Shown piece by piece: positions 46,168 to 56,017 of a DNA stretch of 64,000 nt; position 1 is the first letter of the stretch; the number at the start of each line of letters is the position of its first letter. A program made the position numbers and the translations under genes. The notes beneath the pieces are model-generated. The model was given only the letters and a program-made list of their open reading frames with translations, had not been told where the DNA came from and ran no database searches. Where the stretch lies: contig NZ_JAYKGK010000001.1 in NCBI RefSeq assembly GCF_036860675.1, positions 124,001 to 188,000 on the forward strand, in the 5' to 3' direction. The DNA comes from Rosettibacter primus (lineage in GTDB: Bacteria > Bacteroidota > Ignavibacteria > Ignavibacteriales > Melioribacteraceae).

Positions 46168-47412
46168 ATGAATAAAAGAAGAGTCGTTATTACAGGTATG
46201 GGCGCTGTAACGCCAATAGGAAATAATGTCCAAGAATTGTGGGAAGGATTAATTACAGGACGTAACGGTGCAGGCAAAATCACAAAGTTTGATGCTTCAA
46301 TTTTTGCTACTCAATTTGCCTGTGAAGTGAAAAATTTTGATCCAGCTGTTTACATAGATAAAAAAGAATTAAAAAGAATGGATATATATTCACATTTTGC
46401 TCTTGCTTCTGCAGCTATGGCTATTGAAGATTCTAAACTTGATTTATCAAAAATTAACTTAAACATGGTTGGTGTAGTTTTCGGTAGCGGTATTGGCGGC
46501 ATTTTGACTTTTGAAGAACAACATAGCTTATTTATGCAAGGAGGACCAAAAAGAGTAAGCCCATTCTTTGTCCCCATGATGATACCTGATATTGCTGCTG
46601 GTCATATTTCAATTAGATATGGATTTAAAGGACCTAACTATGCTACAGTTTCTGCATGTGCAACTTCATCACATGCAATTGCTGATGCATTTATTCTGAT
46701 TCAGAGAGGTTCTGCAGATATAATGATATGCGGTGGCTCAGAAGCTCCAATTACTCAAATGTCAATCGCTGGATTCAATGCAGCTCGTGCCCTTTCAACC
46801 TGGAACGACAGATATCTCGAAGCTTCAAGGCCATTTGACAAAGACAGAAATGGATTCGTAATGGGAGAGGGTGGAGGTGTTTTAATACTTGAAGAATTAG
46901 AACATGCATTAAATAGAGGCGCAAAAATTTATGCTGAGATTGTTGGTGTTGGCTTAACTGCAGATGCTTATCATATCACTGCTCCAGCCCCAGAAGGAGA
47001 AGGAGCTGTTCGTTCTATGAAAGAAGCTTTACGCGATGCTAATGTTGAACCAGAAGTCGTTGATTATATTAATGCTCATGGAACATCAACAGAATTAAAT
47101 GATGTTAACGAAACTAAAGCCATCAAAACAGTTTTTGGCGAACATGCTTATAAACTTGCAGTAAGTTCAACTAAATCTATGACAGGACATTTGCTTGGAG
47201 CAGCAGGTGCTGTTGAAGCAATTATTACTGTGCTTGCAATTGTTAATAGCACAATACCTCCAACAATTAATTTAGATGAACCTGATCCTGAATGTGACCT
47301 AAACTATACACCCAAAGTACCTGTCAAAAAAGAAATTAAATATGCTTTGAGTAATACATTTGGTTTTGGTGGTCATAACGCTACAATATTGTTCAAAAAG
47401 TTTGAAGAATAA
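46168..47412 (+). CDS. fabF: 3-oxoacyl-ACP synthase II
   Basis: Elongating condensing enzyme of fatty acid synthesis. The Cys-His-His centre is present: Cys164 in VSACATSSHA, His in NAHGTSTELND, and His in SMTGHLLGAAGA. Start VVITGMGAVTPIGNN and end NTFGFGGHNATILF are standard, as is length (414 residues). rnc follows after 14 bases, the usual fabF-rnc order. Confidence 0.97.
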   Translation: MNKRRVVITGMGAVTPIGNNVQELWEGLITGRNGAGKITKFDASIFATQFACEVKNFDPAVYIDKKELKRMDIYSHFALASAAMAIEDSKLDLSKINLNMVGVVFGSGIGGILTFEEQHSLFMQGGPKRVSPFFVPMMIPDIAAGHISIRYGFKGPNYATVSACATSSHAIADAFILIQRGSADIMICGGSEAPITQMSIAGFNAARALSTWNDRYLEASRPFDKDRNGFVMGEGGGVLILEELEHALNRGAKIYAEIVGVGLTADAYHITAPAPEGEGAVRSMKEALRDANVEPEVVDYINAHGTSTELNDVNETKAIKTVFGEHAYKLAVSSTKSMTGHLLGAAGAVEAIITVLAIVNSTIPPTINLDEPDPECDLNYTPKVPVKKEIKYALSNTFGFGGHNATILFKKFEE

Positions 47413-47426
47413 TTTTTCTCTTAAGT

Positions 47427-48179
47427 GTGTTAAAGAAATTTTTTAAGAACGACAACATTAAGATATTATTCAAGCATTTAATTGATAAAAAATCACTTGA
47501 ATCATTGCTTGGATTCAAAATTAAAAACAAAAATATTTACTTAAAAGCACTTACTCATACATCTTTTCTCGAATTACATCCAGAATTAGAAAAATCAAAT
47601 GAACGTCTGGAATTTCTGGGTGACTCTGTATTAAATCTAATAGTTGCAAAATATCTTTTTGAAAATTACAGCGATGCGGGCGAAGGCTTTTTAACTAAAG
47701 CAAGAGCCTCGCTTGTTAATCGTAATAGATTGTATGAAGTTTCAGAAAGAATAGGATTAAAAAATTTCCTTTTATACAACGAAAAATATATAGGCGATAG
47801 TGAAGAAGGTTTCAAGACAATTCTTGCAGATACAATTGAAGCCCTAATTGGTGCTATTTTTATAGATAAAGGATTTAAAGAAGCAAATAAATTTATTCTA
47901 AAGAATATTATTCTTCCTTACGAAAAAAATCATGAATACTTAGTTGATACTAATTATAAAGGACAATTACTTGAATTTACACACGCAAATAAATTAGATA
48001 CCCCTAAATATGTTGTAATCAGCGAAGAAGGTCCTGAACATAAAAAAGAATTTACAGTTGATGTTTATATAGGTTCTGAAAAATTTGGAACAGGAAAAGG
48101 GAAAAATAAAAAAACTGCAGAACAAAATGCTTCTAAAATTGCTTTATCTAAATTAAGTCACCTCTTAAATAAATCCTGA
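47427..48179 (+). CDS. rnc: Ribonuclease III
   Basis: Cuts double-stranded RNA in rRNA and mRNA processing. The nuclease signature NERLEFLGDSVLN is intact and a second acidic cluster is in ILADTIEALIGAIF. A C-terminal dsRNA-binding domain follows (YKGQLLEFTHANKLDTP ... GKGKNKKTAEQNASKIAL). The start is GTG at 47427 (no in-frame ATG before the conserved region). Length 250 residues. Confidence 0.95.
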   Translation: MLKKFFKNDNIKILFKHLIDKKSLESLLGFKIKNKNIYLKALTHTSFLELHPELEKSNERLEFLGDSVLNLIVAKYLFENYSDAGEGFLTKARASLVNRNRLYEVSERIGLKNFLLYNEKYIGDSEEGFKTILADTIEALIGAIFIDKGFKEANKFILKNIILPYEKNHEYLVDTNYKGQLLEFTHANKLDTPKYVVISEEGPEHKKEFTVDVYIGSEKFGTGKGKNKKTAEQNASKIALSKLSHLLNKS

Positions 48180-48269
48180 ATAATATTATCACATCATCAT
48201 GAATTAGTTTTTCCAATCTTTAATCATTTAATAAAGTTTCGTTCACAATTAAGCTATAATAATGTTTAT

Positions 48270-48298
48270 TTTGTATTCAACCTAATTAGCTATATTTG
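48270..48298 (+). promoter_or_regulatory. Candidate promoter for gcvP
   Basis: TTTG (48270-48273), 17 bases, then TATATTTG (48291-48298), an exact match to TANNTTTG. It is 32 bases before the gcvP ATG, in a 150-base gap after rnc. Confidence 0.5.
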
Positions 48299-48329
48299 AA
48301 GTATTGAATTATTTAAAAAAGGTTTATTT

Positions 48330-51218
48330 ATGAAAAATATTTCATTTTATGACAAATTCGTCGATAGACATATTGGTCCAAGCGACGAAGATATTCAAAA
48401 GATGTGTGATGTAATTGGTGTAAGTTCACTTGACGAATTAATTGACAAAACAATTCCTGCTTCAATAAGATTAAACCAAAAATTACAACTTGATGAACCA
48501 TTAACAGAACACCAATTAATTGCACGATTAAAAGAAATTGCAGCTAAAAACAAAATTTTCAAAAACTATATTGGTTTAGGTTATTACCCAACAATTACAC
48601 CGGGAGTAATTAAAAGAAATATTCTTGAAAATCCAGGCTGGTATACTCAGTATACTCCATATCAAGCGGAAATTTCTCAAGGCAGACTTGAAGCATTACT
48701 AAATTTTCAAACTATGGTAATTGATTTAACTAAAATGCAAATTGCTAATGCTTCACTTCTCGATGAAGGTACTGCAGCTGCCGAGGCAATGTCGATGCTT
48801 TTTAATTCAAGAAAGTCAAATAAAAAAAATTCTAATGTGTTCTTTGTTTCTGATGAAGTATTTCCACAGACAATTGATGTCCTTAAAACCCGCAGTGCAC
48901 CTTTAGGTATAGAATTAAAAATTGGCAATATTCATGAAATTGAATTAACAGATAATATTTTTGGAATTCTTGTTCAATATCCAGCTGTAGATGGCGAAGT
49001 CTATGATTATTCAAAACTTTTTGAAGAAGCAGAATCAAAAGGAATTTATAAGGTAGTTGCAGCAGATTTACTAAGTCTTGCTATTCTTACACCTCCCGGA
49101 GAATTTGGTGCTGATGCTGTTGTAGGTTCTACCCAAAGATTTGGTGTACCAATGGGATTTGGAGGACCACATGCTGCTTATTTTGCAGCCAAAGAAGAAT
49201 TTAAGAGACAAATTCCTGGAAGAATTATTGGTGTATCAATAGATTCACATGGTAAAGCTGCATTAAGAATGGCACTTCAAACAAGAGAACAGCATATCAA
49301 AAGAGAACATGCAACAAGCAATATATGTACTGCTCAAGTCTTGCTGGCAATAATGGCTGGAATGTATGCTGCCTATCATGGTCCGAAAGGCATTAAAGCA
49401 ATAGCAGAAAGAATTCATAAGCTTGCATCGTTACTTGATAGTGGTTTATTCAAATTAGGGATTAATCAGGTTAACAAAAATTATTTTGATACATTGAAAA
49501 TTATTTTAAAATCTGCTGAAGAATTAGAAAGAGTAAAAACATTAGCACTAAAAAATAAAATCAACTTTAGATACATCAACCCTGTAACAATAGGAATCTC
49601 TTTTAGTGAAGTTGATACCTTTGAAGATGTTAAAATAATTTTAAAAATCTTTTCTGAAGCATTAAATAAAAAATATCACGATGATATTCTTGATTTAGAT
49701 TATTACAAAGAATTCCCGGAAACTTTAAAAAGAAAAAGTTCTTATCTGACCCATCCAGTATTTAATTCTTATTACTCAGAAACTGAAATGATGCGCTATA
49801 TTAAAAATCTCGAAAGAAAAGATTTATCATTAACAACTTCAATGATATCACTTGGTTCATGCACAATGAAATTAAATGCTGCTTCAGAATTATTTGCAAT
49901 CTCATGGGATGAATTTTCAAATCTTCATCCATTTGCACCCTTAAATCAAGCCGAAGGATATTTACAAATATTTAAAGAACTTGAAGAAGATTTGAAAAAA
50001 ATCACTGGTTTTGATGCAGTTTCACTTCAACCTAATTCAGGTGCACAGGGTGAATTTACTGGTTTGATGGTAATTCGAGCATATCATCACAGTCGAGGAG
50101 ATACAAACAGAAATGTTGTTCTTATACCATCTTCGGCACATGGAACAAATCCTGCAAGCGCTGTAATGGCAGGAAATAAAGTTGTTGTTGTAAAATGTGA
50201 TGAAAATGGAAATATTGATGTGAATGATTTAAAACAAAAAGCAGAACAATACAAAGAAAATTTATCTGCTCTAATGGTAACTTATCCTTCAACTCATGGA
50301 GTATTTGAAGAACATATTAAGGAAATATGTGAAATAATTCATAAAAATGGTGGACTTGTTTATATGGACGGTGCAAATTTAAATGCGCAGGTTGGTTTAA
50401 CAAATCCAGCATTTATTGGCGCTGATGTTTGTCACTTAAATCTACACAAAACTTTTGCAATACCTCACGGAGGGGGCGGACCAGGAGCTGGACCGATTGC
50501 TGTTGCGAAACATCTTGAACCATTTTTACCAGGTCATCCCTTAGTAAAAGTTGGCGGAGAGAAATCCATTACAGCTGTAGCTTCAGCTCCATGGGGTAGT
50601 GCAAATATTCTTTTAATATCATATGCTTACATAAAAATGATGGGAGCAGAAGGACTTACAAAAGCATCCAAGGTTGCAATTCTAAATGCAAATTACATCA
50701 AAGCAAAATTAGAAAATTTATATCCCGTACTATACAAAGGGAAAAACGGTTATGTAGCTCATGAACTAATTTTTGATACAAGAAAATTTAAGCAAACTGC
50801 AAATATTGATGTCGATGATATTGCTAAACGATTAATGGATTATGGTTATCATGCTCCTACTGTTTCTTTCCCAGTCCCGGGTACATTAATGGTAGAACCA
50901 ACAGAAAGTGAATCATTAAAAGAACTCGATAGATTTTGTGATGCTCTGATTTCAATAAAATATGAAATAGAAGAAATCGAAAATGGAATTTATGATAAAA
51001 CTGATAATGTTCTTAAAAATGCACCACATATTGCAGAAGATGTTGTCAGTGATAATTGGAATCATTCATATTCAAGAATGAAAGCAGCTTTTCCTGCTAA
51101 TTACTTGATAGGAAATAAATTCTGGCCTTCAGTTGGAAGAATTAATAATGCTTATGGCGATCGAAATTTAGTGTGTAGTTGCCTGCCAATTAGTGAATTT
51201 GAAAAAAATGTAGCTTAA
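48330..51218 (+). CDS. gcvP: Glycine dehydrogenase (decarboxylating), P-protein, fused form
   Basis: PLP enzyme that decarboxylates glycine and passes aminomethyl to the lipoyl H-protein. The single-chain form (962 residues) carries both halves fused. N-terminal signature DRHIGPSDEDIQKM and GYYPTITPGVI; C-terminal half has SLGSCTMKLNA and the PLP lysine Lys707 in NLHKTFAIPHGGGGP. AAAGG precedes the ATG by about 8 bases. No gcvH, gcvT or lpd is in the window, so the other subunits are encoded elsewhere. Confidence 0.97.
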   Translation: MKNISFYDKFVDRHIGPSDEDIQKMCDVIGVSSLDELIDKTIPASIRLNQKLQLDEPLTEHQLIARLKEIAAKNKIFKNYIGLGYYPTITPGVIKRNILENPGWYTQYTPYQAEISQGRLEALLNFQTMVIDLTKMQIANASLLDEGTAAAEAMSMLFNSRKSNKKNSNVFFVSDEVFPQTIDVLKTRSAPLGIELKIGNIHEIELTDNIFGILVQYPAVDGEVYDYSKLFEEAESKGIYKVVAADLLSLAILTPPGEFGADAVVGSTQRFGVPMGFGGPHAAYFAAKEEFKRQIPGRIIGVSIDSHGKAALRMALQTREQHIKREHATSNICTAQVLLAIMAGMYAAYHGPKGIKAIAERIHKLASLLDSGLFKLGINQVNKNYFDTLKIILKSAEELERVKTLALKNKINFRYINPVTIGISFSEVDTFEDVKIILKIFSEALNKKYHDDILDLDYYKEFPETLKRKSSYLTHPVFNSYYSETEMMRYIKNLERKDLSLTTSMISLGSCTMKLNAASELFAISWDEFSNLHPFAPLNQAEGYLQIFKELEEDLKKITGFDAVSLQPNSGAQGEFTGLMVIRAYHHSRGDTNRNVVLIPSSAHGTNPASAVMAGNKVVVVKCDENGNIDVNDLKQKAEQYKENLSALMVTYPSTHGVFEEHIKEICEIIHKNGGLVYMDGANLNAQVGLTNPAFIGADVCHLNLHKTFAIPHGGGGPGAGPIAVAKHLEPFLPGHPLVKVGGEKSITAVASAPWGSANILLISYAYIKMMGAEGLTKASKVAILNANYIKAKLENLYPVLYKGKNGYVAHELIFDTRKFKQTANIDVDDIAKRLMDYGYHAPTVSFPVPGTLMVEPTESESLKELDRFCDALISIKYEIEEIENGIYDKTDNVLKNAPHIAEDVVSDNWNHSYSRMKAAFPANYLIGNKFWPSVGRINNAYGDRNLVCSCLPISEFEKNVA

Positions 51219-51220
51219 TT

Positions 51221-51640
51221 ATGAATGATGAACTAATAAGTATTTGTAAACTTCTCAAATATTCTAAAAGGATTGCGGTAATTGGATTATCCCGCAATCC
51301 TGATAAAATTAGCAGAATAATAGCTGAATTTCTTATAAAAAAAGGTTATGAAGTTTATGGTGTAAATCCAAATTTTAATGAAGCAGATGGAATAAAAGTA
51401 TTTCCCAGATTGATTGATATACCTTATGATATTGATATTGTCAATGTATTCAGAAAATCCGAAGATATTCCTGAAATTATTTTGGATGTAATTGAAAAAA
51501 ATCCTAAGTCTTTATGGCTTCAACAAGGCATTCGTAATGATAAGGCTGTTCAGCCAGTAATAGAAAAAGGAATTTTTACTGTTCAAGATAAATGCATTAT
51601 GGTTTATTATAACATTTGCAAAAATTCTAATTTATTATAA
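51221..51640 (+). CDS. CoA-binding domain protein (YccU-like)
   Basis: Stand-alone CoA_binding_2 protein of 139 residues. Rossmann motif IAVIGLSRNPDKISR, then GYEVYGVNPNF, IVNVFRKSEDIP and LWLQQGIRND, ending VQDKCIMVYY. Close relatives bind CoA; the physiological role is unclear. It starts 2 bases after the gcvP stop, so it is co-transcribed. Confidence 0.88.
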   Translation: MNDELISICKLLKYSKRIAVIGLSRNPDKISRIIAEFLIKKGYEVYGVNPNFNEADGIKVFPRLIDIPYDIDIVNVFRKSEDIPEIILDVIEKNPKSLWLQQGIRNDKAVQPVIEKGIFTVQDKCIMVYYNICKNSNLL

Positions 51641-51662
51641 ATCAAATTCTTTTCAGAATTCA

Positions 51663-52412
51663 ATGTCTAAAAATAAAAGTCTTGATAACTCAACAAATAA
51701 TTTTTTCTCTGATATTGAACTGTATTATTCGACTCATTTAACTGATAATGAAATTTTTATTTCTGGTGAAGAACTTCATCATATTAAAAATGTAATGAGG
51801 CATAAAACTGGGGATGAAATTTTTGTTACTGATGGGGAAGGAAAAATTTTTAGAAGCAGAATTGAATTTTTATCAAAAGAAGCTGCCAAATGTTTAATTA
51901 AAGAGAAATATTTATATGAAAACAAATTTTCGAACTATGTATTCTGTTTACCTCGATTAAAAAACAATGATAGAATTGAATTTGCTATCGAAAAATGTGT
52001 TGAGCTTGGAATTACAAATTTTTTATTCTTTGAATCTGAAAGAACTATTGCAAAAGGATTTAAGGTTGAGAGAATAAAAAAATTATTATTATCGTCAATG
52101 AAACAATCTCTTCAAGCCTGGCTACCAAAAGCAAATTTTATAAAAAACATTACTGATTTAAAAAATTACGAGGGGGATAAAATTTTGTTTGAGCAAAAAT
52201 CTGAAATGTTGTTTAAAGATTTTTTAATTGATAAAAAAAATTTATTACCAAATAACAAAATCTACTTTATATTCGGTCCAGAGGGTGGTTTTTCTGAAAA
52301 TGAAATCACAAAGATTCAACCTACAGCTTTATTAAGAATAACAAAAAATCGATTGAGAAGTGAAACAGCAATTATAACAGTGGCTTCACTTTTATCTACA
52401 TTAATTCAATAG
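51663..52412 (+). CDS. rsmE: 16S rRNA (uracil-1498-N3)-methyltransferase
   Basis: SPOUT-class methyltransferase for U1498 of 16S rRNA. Features: GEELHHIKNVMRHKTGDEI in the PUA-like N-domain, KCVELGITNFLFFESER, the AdoMet knot FGPEGGFSENE and LRSETA at the C-terminus. Length (249 residues) is normal. The first ~20 residues (MSKNKSLDNSTNN) are extra, and a later start is possible. The 3' end overlaps the 3' end of punA on the other strand by 17 bases. Confidence 0.93.
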   Translation: MSKNKSLDNSTNNFFSDIELYYSTHLTDNEIFISGEELHHIKNVMRHKTGDEIFVTDGEGKIFRSRIEFLSKEAAKCLIKEKYLYENKFSNYVFCLPRLKNNDRIEFAIEKCVELGITNFLFFESERTIAKGFKVERIKKLLLSSMKQSLQAWLPKANFIKNITDLKNYEGDKILFEQKSEMLFKDFLIDKKNLLPNNKIYFIFGPEGGFSENEITKIQPTALLRITKNRLRSETAIITVASLLSTLIQ

Positions 52413-53217
52413 ACTTTTTAATCAACTTCTCAAATTTATTTTTTACCTTCTCAGCAGTATCCATTACTTCTTGATGTGAAAGTTTATTTGGTGATAATCC
52501 AGCAGCAAAATTTGTAATGCATGAAATTGCAGCAACTTTTAGTTTCATATAATGAGCATAAAAAGCTTCGTGAACTGTTGACATTCCTACTGCATCTCCC
52601 CCATATTTAGCAATCATTCTTATCTCTGCGGGAGTTTCATAACTAGGTCCTTTTGTAAACCAGTAAGTGCCTTCACACAAATTTATTTTTTCTTCAAGTG
52701 CAGCTTTTATTATTAAATTATTTAATTCTTCGGATGGAAAATCAATCATTGAATTTCTCAATTCAAGAGAAGACAGACCAATAAGATTGGTAATTTCTTT
52801 TTTGATATTTAGTGCTACAAATGAACGAATAAGCATTAAATCACCTGGTGCAAAATTTGGATTAATTCCACCTGCTGCATTAGTCAATAAAATTTTTTTG
52901 CAATTTAGTTTAGCTGCTAAATGTACGGGCAAAACACAATCAGAAATTTTATATCCTTCATAAAAATGAATTCTTCCTTGAACAATAAATAATTTTTTAT
53001 TTGCATATTTAGAAAAATGAAGATTACCATTATGACCCTGAACAGTAGAAAGGGGATAAGAAGGTAAACTCGATGTTGAAATTGATTTTATAGTTTCTAC
53101 TTTATTAGCAAAATCACCTAAACCGCTGCCAAGTATGATGCAAATCTCTGGTTCAAAGGGAATTTCATCTTTTATAGCTTCAATAATATTTCTGTATTTA
53201 GCATTAATATTTATCAT
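52396..53217 (-). CDS. punA: Purine nucleoside phosphorylase (PNP-I, trimeric type)
   Basis: Phosphorolysis of purine nucleosides to base and ribose 1-phosphate. Signatures: ICIILGSGLGDFA, QGRIHFYEGY, LLTNAAGGINPNF, GPSYETPAEIRM and GDAVGMSTVHEA, with base-contacting Asn in CITNFAAG. I take ATG at 53217 (MININAKYRN), which overlaps the nupC stop as TGATG; a TTG lies one codon upstream. Last gene of the salvage operon. Confidence 0.94.
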   Translation of the reverse strand: MININAKYRNIIEAIKDEIPFEPEICIILGSGLGDFANKVETIKSISTSSLPSYPLSTVQGHNGNLHFSKYANKKLFIVQGRIHFYEGYKISDCVLPVHLAAKLNCKKILLTNAAGGINPNFAPGDLMLIRSFVALNIKKEITNLIGLSSLELRNSMIDFPSEELNNLIIKAALEEKINLCEGTYWFTKGPSYETPAEIRMIAKYGGDAVGMSTVHEAFYAHYMKLKVAAISCITNFAAGLSPNKLSHQEVMDTAEKVKNKFEKLIKKSIELM

Positions 53218-54569
53218 CAATAAAGAATTCCTGCAAGAGTTGCTGTCATTAAATTTGCTAATGTTCCTCCAATTACTGCTCGAATGCCTAATTTGGCTAA
53301 ATCACTTCTTCGATTTGGTGCTAAAGGTGAAATCCCACCAATTTGAATTGCAATTGAACTAAAATTTGCAAAACCACATAATGCATAAGTTGCCATTAAA
53401 ATTGCTTTATCATTTATAAGAGTTTTTGCTTCAATCAATTTGCTCATATCGAGATATGCCACAAATTCGTTCAATACAATTTTAGTTCCAATTAAGCTTC
53501 CGAAATTATAAGCGCTATCCCACGGAACACCTATACCAAAAGCAAGAAATTGAAGTATTGAACCAAAAATTAATTGAAGACTTAGTGGATTTCCAAATTT
53601 TGAAATTAAGAATTGATTAATACCAATTGTGTTTCCAAACCAGCCAAGAAAATAATTTATCATTGCTATTAGTGCTATAAATGCAATTAACATTGCCGCT
53701 ACATTTAGAGCTAAAGTTAAACCATCAGAAGCCCCTGCAGCTGCAGCTTCTATAATGTTTGATGCATTTTTTTCTACTTTTACTTTTACTGTTCCTTTTG
53801 TTTCAGGTTCTTCAACTTCTGGAAACATTATTTTTGAAATTAATAAAGATGCTGGAGCTGCCATCACACTTGCACCAAGAAGATGAGTTGCAAAAATTAT
53901 TTGTGCTTCCTGCAGAGGAATATTATTAGCTAAAGAAAAAGCTGTGCCAAGCATTTGAATATAAGCAGCCATGACGCCCCCGGCAATTGTTGCCATTCCA
54001 CCAACCATTATTGTTAACAATTCACTTTGTGTCATCCCTTTCAAATACGGTTTAATCATTAATGGAGCTTCGGTTTGGCCAACAAAAATGTTTGCTGTGC
54101 AGGAAAGTGATTCAGCACCGCTTGTTCCCATTAATCTTGCCATTAACCAAGCCATTGCCTGCACAATCTTTTGCATAATTCCAAGGTAATATAGAACCGA
54201 CATCAAACTTGCAAAAAAAACTATTGTAGGAAGAACCTGAAAAGCAAAAAATACTCCCAAACTTCCTTCGTTGCCTGGGCCTAAACCTAAATTACCAAAA
54301 ACAAATTTTGCGCCTTCAGTTGTGAAATTTAGAATTAACACAAAAAAGCTGCTAATAAACCTGAAAAAATCTTTTGGAAAACCTAATGGTAAAAAGAATT
54401 TTCTTAAATCATCTCCTTTGAGAATTAAAATAGCAAAAGTGATTTGAATGATTAATCCGCTTAAAACAAGTCGCCAGTTAATTTTTCTTTTATTATTAGA
54501 AATTAAAAATGCTATTCCAATAATTAGAGATAGTCCAATAATTCCACGAATTAGAGAGATTATATTCAT
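53217..54569 (-). CDS. nupC: Concentrative nucleoside transporter (CNT family)
   Basis: Cation-coupled nucleoside importer in the inner membrane. N-terminal Nucleos_tra2_N region, then the gate region (FFASLMSVLYYLGIMQ) and the signature GQTEAPLMIKPYL. The C-terminal domain has ALCGFANFSSIAIQIGGI and APNRRSDLAKLG. About ten hydrophobic segments and 450 residues are typical. Located between tdk and punA, so imported nucleosides feed directly into salvage. Confidence 0.95.
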   Translation of the reverse strand: MNIISLIRGIIGLSLIIGIAFLISNNKRKINWRLVLSGLIIQITFAILILKGDDLRKFFLPLGFPKDFFRFISSFFVLILNFTTEGAKFVFGNLGLGPGNEGSLGVFFAFQVLPTIVFFASLMSVLYYLGIMQKIVQAMAWLMARLMGTSGAESLSCTANIFVGQTEAPLMIKPYLKGMTQSELLTIMVGGMATIAGGVMAAYIQMLGTAFSLANNIPLQEAQIIFATHLLGASVMAAPASLLISKIMFPEVEEPETKGTVKVKVEKNASNIIEAAAAGASDGLTLALNVAAMLIAFIALIAMINYFLGWFGNTIGINQFLISKFGNPLSLQLIFGSILQFLAFGIGVPWDSAYNFGSLIGTKIVLNEFVAYLDMSKLIEAKTLINDKAILMATYALCGFANFSSIAIQIGGISPLAPNRRSDLAKLGIRAVIGGTLANLMTATLAGILY

Positions 54570-54583
54570 AATGATTCTCAGAT

Positions 54584-55156
54584 TTATTCAGGGATGAAAT
54601 GGCATTTTCGACATCGAGCTTCATAACTTTCTGCAGCCCCAATAAGTACTCTTTCTGAAGATGGAATTTTTCTTTGAGTCTTATCAGCAGGATTTCCACA
54701 TACAACACAAATAGCTAAGGTTTTTGTAATATATTCTGCTACAGCTAATAATTGAGGCATTGGTTCAAATGGTTTGCCCGTATAATCTTGATCCAGACCT
54801 GCGACAATAACTCTTTTACCTTCATTTGCTAATTGATTGCACACATCTACTAAATCGAGGTCAAAAAATTGAGCTTCGTCAATTCCAATTACTTGAGCAT
54901 CTTCTGAGTATTGTAAAATTTCTTTAGCAGATTCAACTAGAATTGAAGGCATTGATTGTTCACTGTGAGATACAATTTCACTCTTTGAATATCGAATATC
55001 AATCTTAGGCTTAAATATTTTTACTTTTTGTTTAGCAATTTCAGCTCTACGAAGTCTTCTTATTAATTCTTCAGTTTTTCCACTGAACATACATCCAGCT
55101 ATTACTTCTATCCAGCCAGTATTTTTTGGCATTAAATGAGGTGAATGTTCAATCAT
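54584..55156 (-). CDS. tdk: Thymidine kinase (type II)
   Basis: Phosphorylates thymidine or deoxyuridine with ATP. P-loop GCMFSGKTEELIRR at about 21-34, VIGIDEAQFFD Walker-B-like motif, and the C-terminal zinc site CVVCG with CRKC. Length (190 residues) is typical of the tetrameric type II enzyme. ATG overlaps the cdd stop by 4 bases. Confidence 0.96.
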   Translation of the reverse strand: MIEHSPHLMPKNTGWIEVIAGCMFSGKTEELIRRLRRAEIAKQKVKIFKPKIDIRYSKSEIVSHSEQSMPSILVESAKEILQYSEDAQVIGIDEAQFFDLDLVDVCNQLANEGKRVIVAGLDQDYTGKPFEPMPQLLAVAEYITKTLAICVVCGNPADKTQRKIPSSERVLIGAAESYEARCRKCHFIPE

Positions 55157-55560
55157 TTCAAAAATTCTCCACTAAATGAATGTGGTATTAGTTCTTTTAA
55201 TAAAAAAGTTTTCAATTCATTTTTTTTATTAACTAAAATTACTTCGAGTTCTTTGCCGCATAAATCTAAGAGAACCTGACGACATGCACCACAAGGAGGA
55301 CAAAAATCTTCTGCATCACTTGCAATCGCAATTGACTTAAATTTTCTTTCACCATTAATAATAGCTTGGAACACCGCAGTTCTTTCTGCACATATTGTTA
55401 AGCTATAAGATGAGGTTTCGATGTTTGCACCAAGATAAATTTTCCCGGATTCAGCTAGTAATGCAGCTCCAACATGAAAATTCGAATAGGTAGGTAAACC
55501 TTTTGATTTTGCTTCAACAGCTTTTTGTGCAAGTTCTTCAGAAGTCAACATTCTTTCCAT
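55153..55560 (-). CDS. cdd: Cytidine deaminase
   Basis: Zinc-dependent deamination of cytidine and deoxycytidine to uridines. NFHVGAALLAESG, NIETSSYSLTICAERTA with the first zinc Cys and catalytic Glu, and CPPCGACRQVL with the other two zinc cysteines. 135 residues, normal. First gene of the cdd-tdk-nupC-punA salvage operon, reading away from the hydrogenase operon. Confidence 0.96.
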   Translation of the reverse strand: MERMLTSEELAQKAVEAKSKGLPTYSNFHVGAALLAESGKIYLGANIETSSYSLTICAERTAVFQAIINGERKFKSIAIASDAEDFCPPCGACRQVLLDLCGKELEVILVNKKNELKTFLLKELIPHSFSGEFLK

Positions 55561-56017
55561 TATTTTTATCTCTAAAATAAGTGATAAACTTTAGAAAAAA
55601 AATTTTATTGTATATAAATCAGTTTGCCTAAAAATTTTTTTAGGTCCTGATTGTGTGATAGTAAAATGATAAAGTAGAACTAAATTAAAATCCACAAAAT
55701 AATTTTACCAGATTTATAAATAATCAAACTGCATTTTTCATTTGCTGAATATTTCCGATTTCAAGTATTCGCATGTATTTGCACTGATTTTAGTTGCAAA
55801 CTTAAAATACAAAAAAGTCTAAATCAAAGAATTAAAAGAGCTTAATTCCTTGTTTTAATTAGAAAAACATTAGAGTTTTTTCTCACTCATAAGAAAATGT
55901 AATTGCGATTTCGTTTAAAAAATCAACAATTTTAATAGAAAATGAGCCGTCGAAGTCTTAATTATTCTGGCATATATTCTGTAATAATCTTATAAACAAA
56001 ATTAAAGTGAGTCTGGA
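55561..56017. other. 457-base divergent intergenic region (cdd / hydC)
   Basis: Contains the control regions of the salvage operon (-) and the hydrogenase operon (+). It is AT-rich with no supported gene. The inverted repeat at 55617-55652 is listed separately. I see no convincing Rex, FNR or sigma-54 site and no good TTTG/TANNTTTG pair before hydC. Confidence 0.5.
55617..55652. repeat. Nested inverted repeat upstream of cdd
   Basis: AATCAG (55617-55622) pairs with CTGATT (55647-55652), and inside it CCTAAAAA (55627-55634) pairs with TTTTTAGG (55637-55644). It lies 57 bases before the cdd start. As DNA it could be an operator; as RNA it would be a hairpin in the cdd leader. Confidence 0.4.

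Noticed and set aside
55968..55982. Sigma-54 promoter before hydC (TGGCATATATTCTGT)
   Set aside because: The GG of the -24 box is there but the invariant GC at -12 is missing.
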